A DNA stretch of 64,000 bases from Bacillota bacterium (GTDB lineage: Bacteria > Bacillota > Clostridia > Christensenellales > Christensenellaceae). Where the stretch lies: NCBI GenBank assembly GCA_023393165.1, contig JAEWMJ010000034.1, forward strand, positions 79,469 through 143,468, read 5' to 3'. This document shows positions 40,435 to 48,121 of the stretch, piece after piece (positions within the stretch are counted from its first letter, which is position 1; every line of letters starts with the position of its first letter). Both the position numbers and the translations under genes were made by a program. The notes under the pieces are model-generated. The model was not told the DNA's origin, made no database searches, and saw only the letters and a program-made list of their open reading frames with translations.

Positions 40435-41256
40435 TTATCTGCGGACCGGTTTTATTTCCGGCGAATGAAGTCCTTTTTCACCCGAGCTTCTGAACAGTAT
40501 CCTTCCCATAAGATCAAACAGAGCGCCGGCGAGTTTTTTGAATATGCCCAGCGGAACACCGTAATAGTAATCCGACGTAAACCAGCCATTATCCCTGTAA
40601 TACCTGTAATCCCTGAACTTTTCGTTTTGCAGATTCTGAATACTTTTGCGGGCCAGCCGGAAGATCATCAGCCTGAATAAGGATGGAACGGCCGGCGCCG
40701 GGCGCGTCAGTTCCTTATAAAATCTTGCGGACGCTTTTTTTACCGTACGGGCCAGTTTGATTTCGTCGCGCGTATCCGCGGGACCAAGCGCTCTTACGGT
40801 ACAGCCGTCCACCGGACGAAATCCCCAGTTTCCGGCTATCGTCTGCAAATATTTCTGAATTTTTTTGCCGCCGAACATTCCCTGGGCGACAACTGCCGTA
40901 AATGTTTTGCCAAAAAAACGCGGCCGGTGCAGCACAAAACTCATACGGTCCAATAAATTTTTTACCTGCGCCGATACCTGGAAGGAATAATTGGGCGTCG
41001 CAATAATTACCCCGTCCGAACCGTATATCTTTTTAAGGAGCGCATCACGGTCGTCTTTCAGCGGACACGAATCCTCCCCTTTTTCGAAACACATGCAGCA
41101 ACTTTTGCAAAATTCCAGTCGGTAATCCTTTAAGAAAACATACTCAAATTGAACCTCTCCTAAAGATTTGAGATTCGTTTCAAACTCCTGTACCGCCCGG
41201 TAAGTCAGCCTCTTTTGCTGGCTGCCTATAAACGCGGTTACTTTTTTCAAATTCAA
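40435..41256 (-). CDS. Flavodoxin-family NAD(P)H oxidoreductase with Cys motif
   Basis: 273 residues. The FMN loop is AFIGSQQKRLTYRAVQEF (about 8-25, degenerate), followed by LEFCKSCCMCFEKGEDSCPL (about 47-66) with closely spaced Cys, GVIIATPNYSFQVSAQVKNLLDRMSF (about 94) and FTAVVAQGMFGGKKIQKYL. Long C-terminal extension rich in Arg and Phe (FRLMIFRLARKSIQN). Open frame begins with TTG 41256; a second TTG (41250) is better spaced behind GGAGGTGA, so the true start may be 2 codons shorter. Under TetR control by the operator next to its -10; likely an electrophile or quinone-responsive reductase (inference). Confidence 0.8.
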   Translation of the reverse strand: MNLKKVTAFIGSQQKRLTYRAVQEFETNLKSLGEVQFEYVFLKDYRLEFCKSCCMCFEKGEDSCPLKDDRDALLKKIYGSDGVIIATPNYSFQVSAQVKNLLDRMSFVLHRPRFFGKTFTAVVAQGMFGGKKIQKYLQTIAGNWGFRPVDGCTVRALGPADTRDEIKLARTVKKASARFYKELTRPAPAVPSLFRLMIFRLARKSIQNLQNEKFRDYRYYRDNGWFTSDYYYGVPLGIFKKLAGALFDLMGRILFRSSGEKGLHSPEIKPVRR

Positions 41257-41270
41257 TCACCTCCAATAGA

Positions 41271-41329
41271 TATGAATGAATATTATTTTATTCATTCATA
41301 TTATAGTATGAGCAATTTGTCCATGTCAA
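41271..41329 (-). promoter_or_regulatory. Consensus promoter with overlapping TetR operator
   Basis: Minus strand TTGACA (41329-41324), 18-bp spacer, TATAAT (41305-41300). The transcription start region is covered by the perfect palindrome TATGAATGAAT - 8 nt - ATTCATTCATA (41271-41300), a typical position for repression by the TetR protein at 39785-40366. Confidence 0.75.
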
Positions 41330-41346
41330 TACAAAAAAATAATTAA

Positions 41347-41483
41347 GGCCACTGACAAACCCCAACTGCGGAGCCTGTCCTGAGCGAAGCGAAGGATCTG
41401 TTTTCCGCCCTTCTCACTTCGCTATGGATTCACACTTTATGTAAGTTGATTTTTGGGGTGGGGTAGTGGGGCTTTCAACAGCC
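41347..41483. repeat. R1 element, 137-bp copy
   Basis: Ends GGCCACTGACAAACCCCAACT and AGTGGGGCTTTCAACAGCC are imperfect inverted repeats of the R1 type. The interior (GAGCGAAGCGAAGGATC; TTCGCTATGGATTCACACTT) is related to other copies. Fills most of the 283-bp gap before cobQ. Confidence 0.7.
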
Positions 41484-41539
41484 TTCATACTCATTGATAA
41501 ATTTGAAATTATTTCATAAAAAGATATAAAGCCTTTTTC

Positions 41540-43072
41540 TCAGGCATCAAACCCGCGCAATATGCGGTAAAACATCTCCATATCGCTGTTGTGGCGGACG
41601 ATGTCCGCCAGTTTACCGTATTCGCGCTCTTTGTATTCCGCAAAGGAAAGCGCTTTCCCTTCTATCGCACCCAGGCCTTTCTTTTGGCGCAGATTGTTCA
41701 CCAGTTTTCGGAGGAATACGCCGTTGTCAAATACGCCGTGCAGATAGGTGCCGAACACATTTGCCTTCGGATTGCATACCATGTCCAGCAAATGAACGTC
41801 GCGTTCCCCCTGCCGGATAACGGTTGCTACAGGAACGGCGTCTTTTCCGTATTCGTTCCGGCCCATATGGATCTCGTATCCTTCCAGGCCGCAGCCGTTC
41901 AGTTCGGCAAAAAAACCGTTTCCCGCGTATTCTATCCTGCCCTTTGACTGCGCCGTGACCTTATCTTTCAGCAGGGTCACATCAAAATCCAGCAGGCCCA
42001 GGCCCTGCGCCTGCTTATCGCCGGTTTCGCTGCCTTCGGGATCGAATATCCTTTTGCCCAGCATCTGGTATCCGCCGCAAATGCCCATCAGCATGCCGCC
42101 TTCCTGAGCAAAGCGGACGAGTTCGCCGGCCAGGCCGCTCTGTCTTAAGAAATTGAGATCCCCCATCGTGCTTTTACTGCCGGGCAGTATAATAAGATCT
42201 TTGTCCGCGATTTGCGAAGAGCTTGTAATATACTCCACACCCACCCCGGATTCGTTGTATAATATATTGAAATCTGTAAAATTGGACATATAGGGAAGGC
42301 GTGTAACGCCAATCCTGACCTCCGCGCCTGCGGAAGTGCTTCTGTAAAACCGCTCGGTCACGCTGTCCTCGTCTTCGAGGTCAATATCCATGAAGGGGAT
42401 AACCCCCAGAACAGGTATTCCAATCCTGTCTTCAAGCATCCGGAGTCCCGGTTTTAAAATCTCCGCGTCTCCCCTGAATTTGTTTATAATGACGGCCTTA
42501 ATCCGCTGTTTTTCCTCGGGTTTTAAAAGTTCTATGGTTCCGTACAGCGACGCGAATACGCCGCCCTTGTCGATATCTCCGATCAGCAGCACTGGCGCGT
42601 CCGCGATATCGGCCATACCCATGTTCACAAGGTCGTTTTCGCTTAAGTTGATTTCAGCCGGGCTGCCAGCCCCTTCGATCACCACGTAATCGTATTTTGC
42701 CTCAAGTTCACCGTAGGTTTTCCGTATGCCTTCCCTGAGGCTGTCTTTCAACAAATGGTATTCCATTGCGCTCAGGTTGGAAAGCGCCTTGCCGTTCAGT
42801 ATCACCTGGGCGTATGTGTCCGCTGTGGGTTTGATCAGTATGGGATTCATGGAGCAGTCGGGCTCTATACCCGCCGCCTCGGCCTGCATGACCTGCGCGC
42901 GCCCCATTTCGTCCCCGGACGCGGTCACAAAGGAATTCAGCGCCATATTCTGCGATTTGAACGGTGCAACCGAATAACCGTCCTGCTTCAGTATTCTCAA
43001 ATACGCCGCGGTAAGAAGGCTTTTTCCAACGGTCGAAGCCGTCCCCTGCAGCATGATGCATTTTTTTTTCAA
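41540..43072 (-). CDS. cobQ: Cobyric acid synthase
   Basis: 510 residues starting with TTG 43072 behind AAAGGCGGCATATT. It amidates adenosyl-cobyrinate a,c-diamide at b, d, e and g positions in cobalamin synthesis. N-terminal ATP domain: MLQGTASTVGKSLLTAAYLRIL (split, about 7-28), CSMNPILIKPTAD, and VIEGAGSPAEINL. C-terminal type 1 glutamine amidotransferase: LPGSKSTMGDL (about 297), the catalytic Cys in MGICGGYQMLG (about 332) and the catalytic His in GTYLHGVFDN (about 437). No other cobalamin gene is adjacent and no cobalamin riboswitch was seen in the 235-bp upstream gap, so it may salvage cobinamide with genes elsewhere. Confidence 0.95.
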   Translation of the reverse strand: MKKKCIMLQGTASTVGKSLLTAAYLRILKQDGYSVAPFKSQNMALNSFVTASGDEMGRAQVMQAEAAGIEPDCSMNPILIKPTADTYAQVILNGKALSNLSAMEYHLLKDSLREGIRKTYGELEAKYDYVVIEGAGSPAEINLSENDLVNMGMADIADAPVLLIGDIDKGGVFASLYGTIELLKPEEKQRIKAVIINKFRGDAEILKPGLRMLEDRIGIPVLGVIPFMDIDLEDEDSVTERFYRSTSAGAEVRIGVTRLPYMSNFTDFNILYNESGVGVEYITSSSQIADKDLIILPGSKSTMGDLNFLRQSGLAGELVRFAQEGGMLMGICGGYQMLGKRIFDPEGSETGDKQAQGLGLLDFDVTLLKDKVTAQSKGRIEYAGNGFFAELNGCGLEGYEIHMGRNEYGKDAVPVATVIRQGERDVHLLDMVCNPKANVFGTYLHGVFDNGVFLRKLVNNLRQKKGLGAIEGKALSFAEYKEREYGKLADIVRHNSDMEMFYRILRGFDA

Positions 43073-43307
43073 AATATGCCGCCTTTCCGGCTATATGACA
43101 GCCTGTCTTTTGATATTGATTATAGTTTATGGAATTTATATTGAAAAGGCCGATATTCCACAAATTTTGAATATTTTGTTCCAACTTCTATCTGCCGGAA
43201 TGCTTTATGAATGAGCCGGCCGGTTTCATCTGTTCAGAAAAAAGGGCGGATTTCGCAAAGCTATCCACCCATATTCTTACATTATTCCAATTTGTTTACT
43301 TATCATT

Positions 43308-44441
43308 CTATTTATTTAACAATGCTTCCACTTCCGCCCGTTTTTCGAACAGCAGACAGCCGCCTTCGTGTTCCTGCAGGAGATAGCCTTCTTTATTGAG
43401 TTCCCGGAACAATGCGGACTCCATGGCCTCAAGCAGCGTATGGTCCTTTAAATTGAGATCCGAGTAGGGTGAAAACGGACACGGCTCGGCGTCCCCGTCC
43501 GGGTTGATATGGAAAAATCCCCTTCCCGCAGCCAGGCAGCCGCCCGTCAGCTTTTCGTCCCCCGGGAACGATATGAAAATAAAGTTTTTATAGGCCTTCC
43601 GCAGTTCATCCAGTTTTGCGTCCATCGCTTTTCTGTCCTCATCAGACAGCGCGAGGGCGCGGGTCTGCTGGTCCACAGGCGTATACTCCACATAGAAAAC
43701 AAGTTTGCAGCCGTGGGAAGTCAAGCCGTCAATAAATTCTTTTCCGGTCACGTATGCAAGATTTTCTTTTGTTACGGTTACGGACGCGCAGAAAAACACT
43801 TTGCTGCGGTTCAGCTGGTCCATCGAGGCGGTAAGCGCGCTGTATATGCCTTCACCGCGCCGCTCATCCGTCCTCTGCCGGTCGCCCTCCAGGCTCAGCA
43901 CAGGGATCATGTTGCGGTTTCGGCGGAAAAAGTCTATATATCCTTCATCCATCATTGTGCCGTTTGTAAAAACGGGAAACAAAACATTCCGGATTTGGGC
44001 TGCCCGCTCCAATACTTCCCTTCTCATCAGGGGTTCTCCGCCCGCAAGGAGAATGAATCCCACCCCGATACCGGATGCTTCCTGAAAAATCTCCGACCAG
44101 CGCTGAGCCGTCATCTGACTGTTTTGGCCGCTTGAGCAGATATGGTTTTCAATGGCGTAGCATCCCTTGCAGTGCAGGTTGCAGCTTGATGTAATGCTGG
44201 CAATCAGGAACGGCGGAACATGCTCTCCCTTCTTTTCATACTTTTCACGGATTTTATACGCGCGTCTGCTGGCTATGGCCATTTTGAGCAAAAAAAAGAA
44301 TTCGCCCGGATTTTTTACCGATGCACGAACGGCGTCCCGCAGCAGAATCCCGATATTCACTCTCATATATTCGGATAAGTCGATCAATCCGTTATCCTCC
44401 TCATATATTAATATATTGCTATATTTTGATGGAAATTTCAC
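43308..44441 (-). CDS. Radical SAM protein with SPASM-like C-terminal Cys region
   Basis: 377 residues from a GTG at 44441; a TTG at 44387 has a better ribosome binding site (GAGGAGGATAACGGA) and would give 359 residues without overlapping birA. Radical SAM cluster: SSCNLHCKGCYA (about 109-120, CxxxCxxC). The SAM-binding GGEP motif is LLAGGEPLMRREVL (about 157). A SPASM-like C-terminal Cys set follows: GGCLAAGRGFFHINPDGDAEPCPF (split) and GGCLLFEKRAE. Such proteins modify peptides or serve as anaerobic enzyme maturases. No precursor peptide is recognised next to it. It follows birA and precedes cobQ on the same strand. Confidence 0.82.
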   Translation of the reverse strand: MKFPSKYSNILIYEEDNGLIDLSEYMRVNIGILLRDAVRASVKNPGEFFFLLKMAIASRRAYKIREKYEKKGEHVPPFLIASITSSCNLHCKGCYAIENHICSSGQNSQMTAQRWSEIFQEASGIGVGFILLAGGEPLMRREVLERAAQIRNVLFPVFTNGTMMDEGYIDFFRRNRNMIPVLSLEGDRQRTDERRGEGIYSALTASMDQLNRSKVFFCASVTVTKENLAYVTGKEFIDGLTSHGCKLVFYVEYTPVDQQTRALALSDEDRKAMDAKLDELRKAYKNFIFISFPGDEKLTGGCLAAGRGFFHINPDGDAEPCPFSPYSDLNLKDHTLLEAMESALFRELNKEGYLLQEHEGGCLLFEKRAEVEALLNK

Positions 44442-45351
44442 CCGAACACAACAGTTTTAGGTTTCCGAAAGAATCCCTTACCACCAGCCGGCCTTCCCCG
44501 TCTATATCCACCGCAGTTGCCATCTCCCGTCTGTCCATATGGATGATCTCTATCTGACGCCCCAGCACGCAGGAGCGTTTTTTATATTCCTCCATGCAGT
44601 CTTCTGCAAGCGCAGTATCCATTTCATTCAGTATTTCGGCCATCAGCCGGTTGCGGTTTACCTTGCCCGGAACCGACGCTGCGATTGCCTTTAGTTCTTC
44701 CGGAAAATCCCGTGTGGACACGTTCACGCCTATCCCGACCACGATATATTCCACATGGCCGCTCTCAAGGTCGCTCGCCGCTTCGGAAAGAATGCCGCAC
44801 ACTTTTTTCCCCTCTATATAAATATCGTTTACCCATTTGATTTGTACCAAATCCCCGGTAAATTTTTGTATCGCACGCGCGACCGCCACAGCGGTTCGGC
44901 ATGTCACAATCGTCGCGTCGGCCAGGGTCATTTTGGGCCGCAGCAGCACGCTGAAATACAGCCCTGTACCCGGAGGCGAGAAAAACAATTTGCCGCGCCT
45001 GCCTTTTCCGCCTGTCTGCATTTCCGCTGCGACAACGGTTCTGTCCGGGGCTCTGCTCTGCGCCAGGCGCCTTACCTCGGTATTGGTGGAATCCACGGAA
45101 TCGTGTACGTGTATACGCCATTCCCCTTTGAGGAAAGTGCTGACGCCTGCCACGGACAGGATATCGTTTTCCATAAATGTGTAGCCCTTGTTTGTGGAAG
45201 CGAAAATCGGATACCCTTCCTCGCGAAGGGACTGAACCGCCTTCCATACCGATGCGCGTGAAACGCCCAGGAGTTTGGCAAGTTCTTCCCCCGAAAGGGT
45301 CTTTCCCTTGTTTTTTTCAAATATTTCAAGTACAGAATCTCGTACAGTCAT
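44419..45351 (-). CDS. birA: Biotin-[acetyl-CoA-carboxylase] ligase and biotin operon repressor BirA
   Basis: 310 residues. The N-terminal winged helix SGEELAKLLGVSRASVWKAVQSLREEGYPI marks the bifunctional repressor type. The catalytic domain has DSTNTEVRRLAQ (about 87), the biotinoyl-AMP loop TGGKGRRGKLFFSPPGTGLYFSVLL (split around residues 110-134), KWVNDIYIEGKKVCGIL (about 175) and GIGVNV (about 207); the SH3-like C-terminus ends ISIKI. BirA attaches biotin to carboxylases and represses biotin genes. The gene is preceded by the R2b hairpin, also found before the panT-like gene. It may be transcribed with the radical SAM gene (overlap or 31-bp gap, depending on the start). Confidence 0.95.
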   Translation of the reverse strand: MTVRDSVLEIFEKNKGKTLSGEELAKLLGVSRASVWKAVQSLREEGYPIFASTNKGYTFMENDILSVAGVSTFLKGEWRIHVHDSVDSTNTEVRRLAQSRAPDRTVVAAEMQTGGKGRRGKLFFSPPGTGLYFSVLLRPKMTLADATIVTCRTAVAVARAIQKFTGDLVQIKWVNDIYIEGKKVCGILSEAASDLESGHVEYIVVGIGVNVSTRDFPEELKAIAASVPGKVNRNRLMAEILNEMDTALAEDCMEEYKKRSCVLGRQIEIIHMDRREMATAVDIDGEGRLVVRDSFGNLKLLCSGEISIKI

Positions 45352-45366
45352 AATAGCACCTCATTG

Positions 45367-45435
45367 GTAAACGGTGATTAAATAAGGAATGTTGGATGGG
45401 TGAGCAGACAACCTTTTGGATGAATCAGCGTTTAC
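45367..45435. repeat. R2b inverted-repeat element in the birA leader
   Basis: Arms GTAAACGGTGATTAAAT and ATGAATCAGCGTTTAC flank 37 nt. It shares with R2a, in the same orientation relative to its gene, the minus-strand motifs GTAAnCGnTGATTCAT, GTTGTC, CCCATC and CATTCCTnATTnAATCA. It ends 15 nt before the birA ATG. Confidence 0.6.
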
Positions 45436-45442
45436 ATTAGTA

Positions 45443-45451
45443 TTTATATCA
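45443..45451 (-). promoter_or_regulatory. Extended -10 promoter of birA
   Basis: TGATATAAA on the minus strand. The predicted transcript starts near 45436, so the birA leader consists almost wholly of R2b. Confidence 0.45.
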
Positions 45452-45605
45452 TAAAGATTTCCATAATAAAAGCCCTAAATGGTTGATAATGCTCAACCGA
45501 TGGTTGAATTTTGGGCTCAACTGTCAGGAAAATTAGGTAAAACGGAAAAAACACCTCGCGCCACTTTTCCCACCAGGGGAGGACGTTAGAATCAATCCAT
45601 TACGA

Positions 45606-45680
45606 AAGCCACTGAAAGCCGCAAATACAAGGCATTTTGAGAGCTGAGCCGACCGCTGCCATATGCCGAGCGAAAATGAG
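45606..45680. repeat. R1 element fragment (left end only)
   Basis: GCCACTGAAAGCCGCAAATAC followed by AAGGCATTTTGAGAG and GCCGACCGCTGCC matches the left 70 bp of the copy at 3719. The right terminal repeat was not found. Confidence 0.65.
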
Positions 45681-45867
45681 CGCCGTCGATTGAACCGCGA
45701 GCCCATAGTGAAGAGGGAAAGCATAAAATGATTTCATTGTAAAAAGAGGGTTTTTATAAATAGCAAAGCAAAAGTACGCTATACACTCTTTTAAGATATC
45801 CAATATTTTAACTGGCAACCTGAACGGCTTGGGGAGAATGGCCCAGAGCCCCTGCGGGCCGTTTTAA

Positions 45868-45903
45868 GGGGGTTATGGGGGTTGTCAGGGGGCCTAAGGG
45901 GGG
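45868..45903 (+). other. Potential G-quadruplex (four G runs of 5-6)
   Basis: G5-TTAT-G5-TTGTCA-G5-CCTAA-G6 in 36 nt, a textbook intramolecular G-quadruplex pattern with short loops. It lies in intergenic DNA 326 bp upstream of the HAD gene. Confidence 0.7.
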
Positions 45904-46229
45904 AAATCGGAATCCTCCCTTGGCCCGCCTGACAAAAAATAGAATAGGAATACTAAGATTTATAATAAGTTGGTCCACGAGTAAGTAATATTTAAAATTA
46001 TTGGCAATGTATATTAAAATCATAAAGTAAGGCTATCGTAAAGATCCTTCGGCTTTGCTCAAGATGGCCCGGGTAAGGTATTGCTTTTTTAAGGCAGAGA
46101 CCACAGACATATATGGCAATGACACGAACTGAAGCTTTGGGATAGATAGTAGTAATCGGGCAATGCCGCCATGATTATTACCGTTGAAAGCAATGATAAT
46201 TTATGATAAACTTTGCCGGGAGGCTTGTT

Positions 46230-46841
46230 ATGTACAATTGTATTATTTTTGATATAGACGGCACGATCCTGGACACACGGGAGGCTTCGCTGCTGGCGGT
46301 ACAAAAGGCGTATTTTGAGGAAAGCGGAAAACTTCTTCCACCCGAAGAATTCGATTTCTCATTCCGCACCACCACCCGCAACACGGCTAAAATCCTCAAA
46401 GTCAGGGACGCGGATCGGTTTATCTCCAATATAGACCGGCAATACCAGTTCTTTTCGGACCGCAACCGCATCTTTGACGGCATGGAAGATGTGATCCGCC
46501 GCCTTTTTGAACAAAATATTTACATGGGCGTTGTGACCTCCAAATCAATATGGGAATACGAACACGATTTTACGCATTTTAATTTGTCCCGGTATTTCGG
46601 GCAAGCCGTCTGCGTGGAACACACTCCAAAACATAAACCCGCTCCCGAACCGCTGTATAAATTTTTCGAACTCTCCGGGCAAAAATCCGAAACGTCCCTG
46701 TACATCGGGGATTCCAGCAGCGACGCGCTTTGCGCAAAGTCTGCCGGCGTGGACTTTGCGCTCGCCAAATGGGGCGCGATAGAGGACATTGCGGCAAAAT
46801 ACTATCTGGATAAGCCTGAAGAACTTTTTGATATATTATAA
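46230..46841 (+). CDS. HAD-superfamily hydrolase (phosphoglycolate phosphatase-like)
   Basis: 203 residues from ATG 46230 (MYNCIIFDIDGTI) behind GGGAGGCTTGTT; an upstream ATG at 46203 is not preceded by such a site. Motif I FDIDGTILDT (7-16), motif II VVTSKS (about 103), motif III Lys in HTPKHKPAPEPL (about 137) and motif IV YIGDSSSDALCAKSAG (about 158) are complete. The cap is helical. It is 14 bp before the dehydratase-like gene, so it is likely the first gene of a three-gene operon. The substrate is unknown; family members remove phosphate from small phosphoesters. Confidence 0.9.
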   Translation: MYNCIIFDIDGTILDTREASLLAVQKAYFEESGKLLPPEEFDFSFRTTTRNTAKILKVRDADRFISNIDRQYQFFSDRNRIFDGMEDVIRRLFEQNIYMGVVTSKSIWEYEHDFTHFNLSRYFGQAVCVEHTPKHKPAPEPLYKFFELSGQKSETSLYIGDSSSDALCAKSAGVDFALAKWGAIEDIAAKYYLDKPEELFDIL

Positions 46842-46855
46842 TTGGAGTTGCCGGT

Positions 46856-48121
46856 ATGAAAATTTCCGAGTACTTCGGCGGAGTCGTTAATAAAAACTTT
46901 TTAGAAAAGCCAGGGTTTACCCGCGGCTTCATTAAGCTGGGATTCGGCGTTCAGCACTATTTGCTTAAAGCTAAGCCAAACCCCAATCATCTGTCTTCCC
47001 AGCGGTACCTGACGCAGATAAGCATGGAATCCATACTGAACGCGCTGCGGCATCCCAAAAACAGCGCGATCGTTAATATTTTTACGCCCTGCGAACCGCT
47101 GCACGCAATGGGTATTCATCCCCTTTGCGCGGAGGGGTTTTCTTCCTATCTGACCGGAGGCTACAGTGAAAAAGGGTTTCTGGAATACGCCGAGCAATTG
47201 GGGGTCCCGGAGACATTCTGTTCCTACCACAAGGCGCTGGTCGGCGCCGCAGAATCCGGCGTTCTTCCGCGTCCCCGTTTTCTTGTCACCACCAGTACGG
47301 TCTGCGACGCAAACATCAATTCCTTCCGGCGAATCGCGGACTATTACGGTCTTCGCGAATTTGTTCTGGATGTGCCCCACGAAGATTCCGGGGAAGCCGT
47401 CTCCTATGTGGCCGGCCAGATCGTCCGCATGGTCGAATTTATCGAGGATACCATGCGCCGGAAAATGGACAGGGAAAAATTTCTGGAGGCGGTCCAAAAT
47501 ACAAATGCATCCATGGCTGCCTACCGCCGGTTTTTGGATGAGCTGGAGGACAAGTATTTTCCCACCAGCGTCAGCCTGCAGATGTTCAACCTGCTGCCCA
47601 CCCATATTTTAATGGGCTCAAACGAAACCCGGCGTTTTTACGAGATGCAGCTTGCCGATATTATGGAGTGCGTCCCCGCAAAAGGCAAAAGGATACTCTG
47701 GAGCCATGTGCTGCCCTATTATGCCGAGCCCGCATCCGCTCTTTTTGATTTCAACCCCCGCATGCAGCTGCTGGTGAACGACCTGTGCTTCGATTATATG
47801 AATGAGATTCCTTTGGACGACCCGTATAAGGGCTTTGCCGAGCGCCTGATCAACAATACCATGAACGGCGATTTTGAACGGAAAACAGACGCGATGCTTA
47901 AGATGTGCAGGAAACTCCATGCCGACGGCGTGGTTTGCTTCTGCCACTGGGGCTGCAAGCAGTCATCGGGCGGCGTTTATCTTTTAAAACAGGCGCTGGA
48001 GGCGGAAGGCATACCCGCGCTGATACTGGACGGCGACGCGTGCGACCGCCGGAACTCTCAAACCGGGCAGATGAGTACGCGTCTTGAGGCCTTTGCTGAA
48101 ATGCTGGAGAAAAAACAATGA
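46856..48121 (+). CDS. 2-hydroxyacyl-CoA dehydratase / double-cubane-protein-like subunit
   Basis: 421 residues resembling the HgdB/BcrB/YjiM family of [4Fe-4S] proteins. Characteristic sites: IFTPCEPLHAMGIHPLCAEGF (about 75-95), TTSTVCDANINSFRRIADYY (about 145), HVLPYYAEPAS (about 280), and GCKQSSGGVYLLKQALEAEGIPALILDGDACDRRN (split around residues 364-400), with several candidate cluster Cys. Family members carry out ATP-primed, radical-type reductive dehydrations, or small-molecule reductions in the double-cubane proteins. No CoA transferase or dehydrogenase neighbour points to a substrate. The stop overlaps the next start by 4 nt (ATGA), implying a complex with the next protein. Confidence 0.8.
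   Translation: MKISEYFGGVVNKNFLEKPGFTRGFIKLGFGVQHYLLKAKPNPNHLSSQRYLTQISMESILNALRHPKNSAIVNIFTPCEPLHAMGIHPLCAEGFSSYLTGGYSEKGFLEYAEQLGVPETFCSYHKALVGAAESGVLPRPRFLVTTSTVCDANINSFRRIADYYGLREFVLDVPHEDSGEAVSYVAGQIVRMVEFIEDTMRRKMDREKFLEAVQNTNASMAAYRRFLDELEDKYFPTSVSLQMFNLLPTHILMGSNETRRFYEMQLADIMECVPAKGKRILWSHVLPYYAEPASALFDFNPRMQLLVNDLCFDYMNEIPLDDPYKGFAERLINNTMNGDFERKTDAMLKMCRKLHADGVVCFCHWGCKQSSGGVYLLKQALEAEGIPALILDGDACDRRNSQTGQMSTRLEAFAEMLEKKQ

Larger units (their letters stand above)
45452..46229. other. Long non-coding gap with repeat remnants and a G-rich cluster
   Basis: No supported gene in about 780 bp. It has a degenerate GGTTGA-rich segment (45481-45525), an R1 fragment starting at 45606 and the G-run cluster at 45868-45903. 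A minus-strand open frame at 45808-46023 was considered and rejected. Confidence 0.6.

Noticed and set aside
45808..46023. 71-codon minus-strand frame with a Pro/Leu-rich end
   Set aside because: Its C-terminal part is just the complement of the G-run cluster; no ribosome binding site and no conserved pattern.
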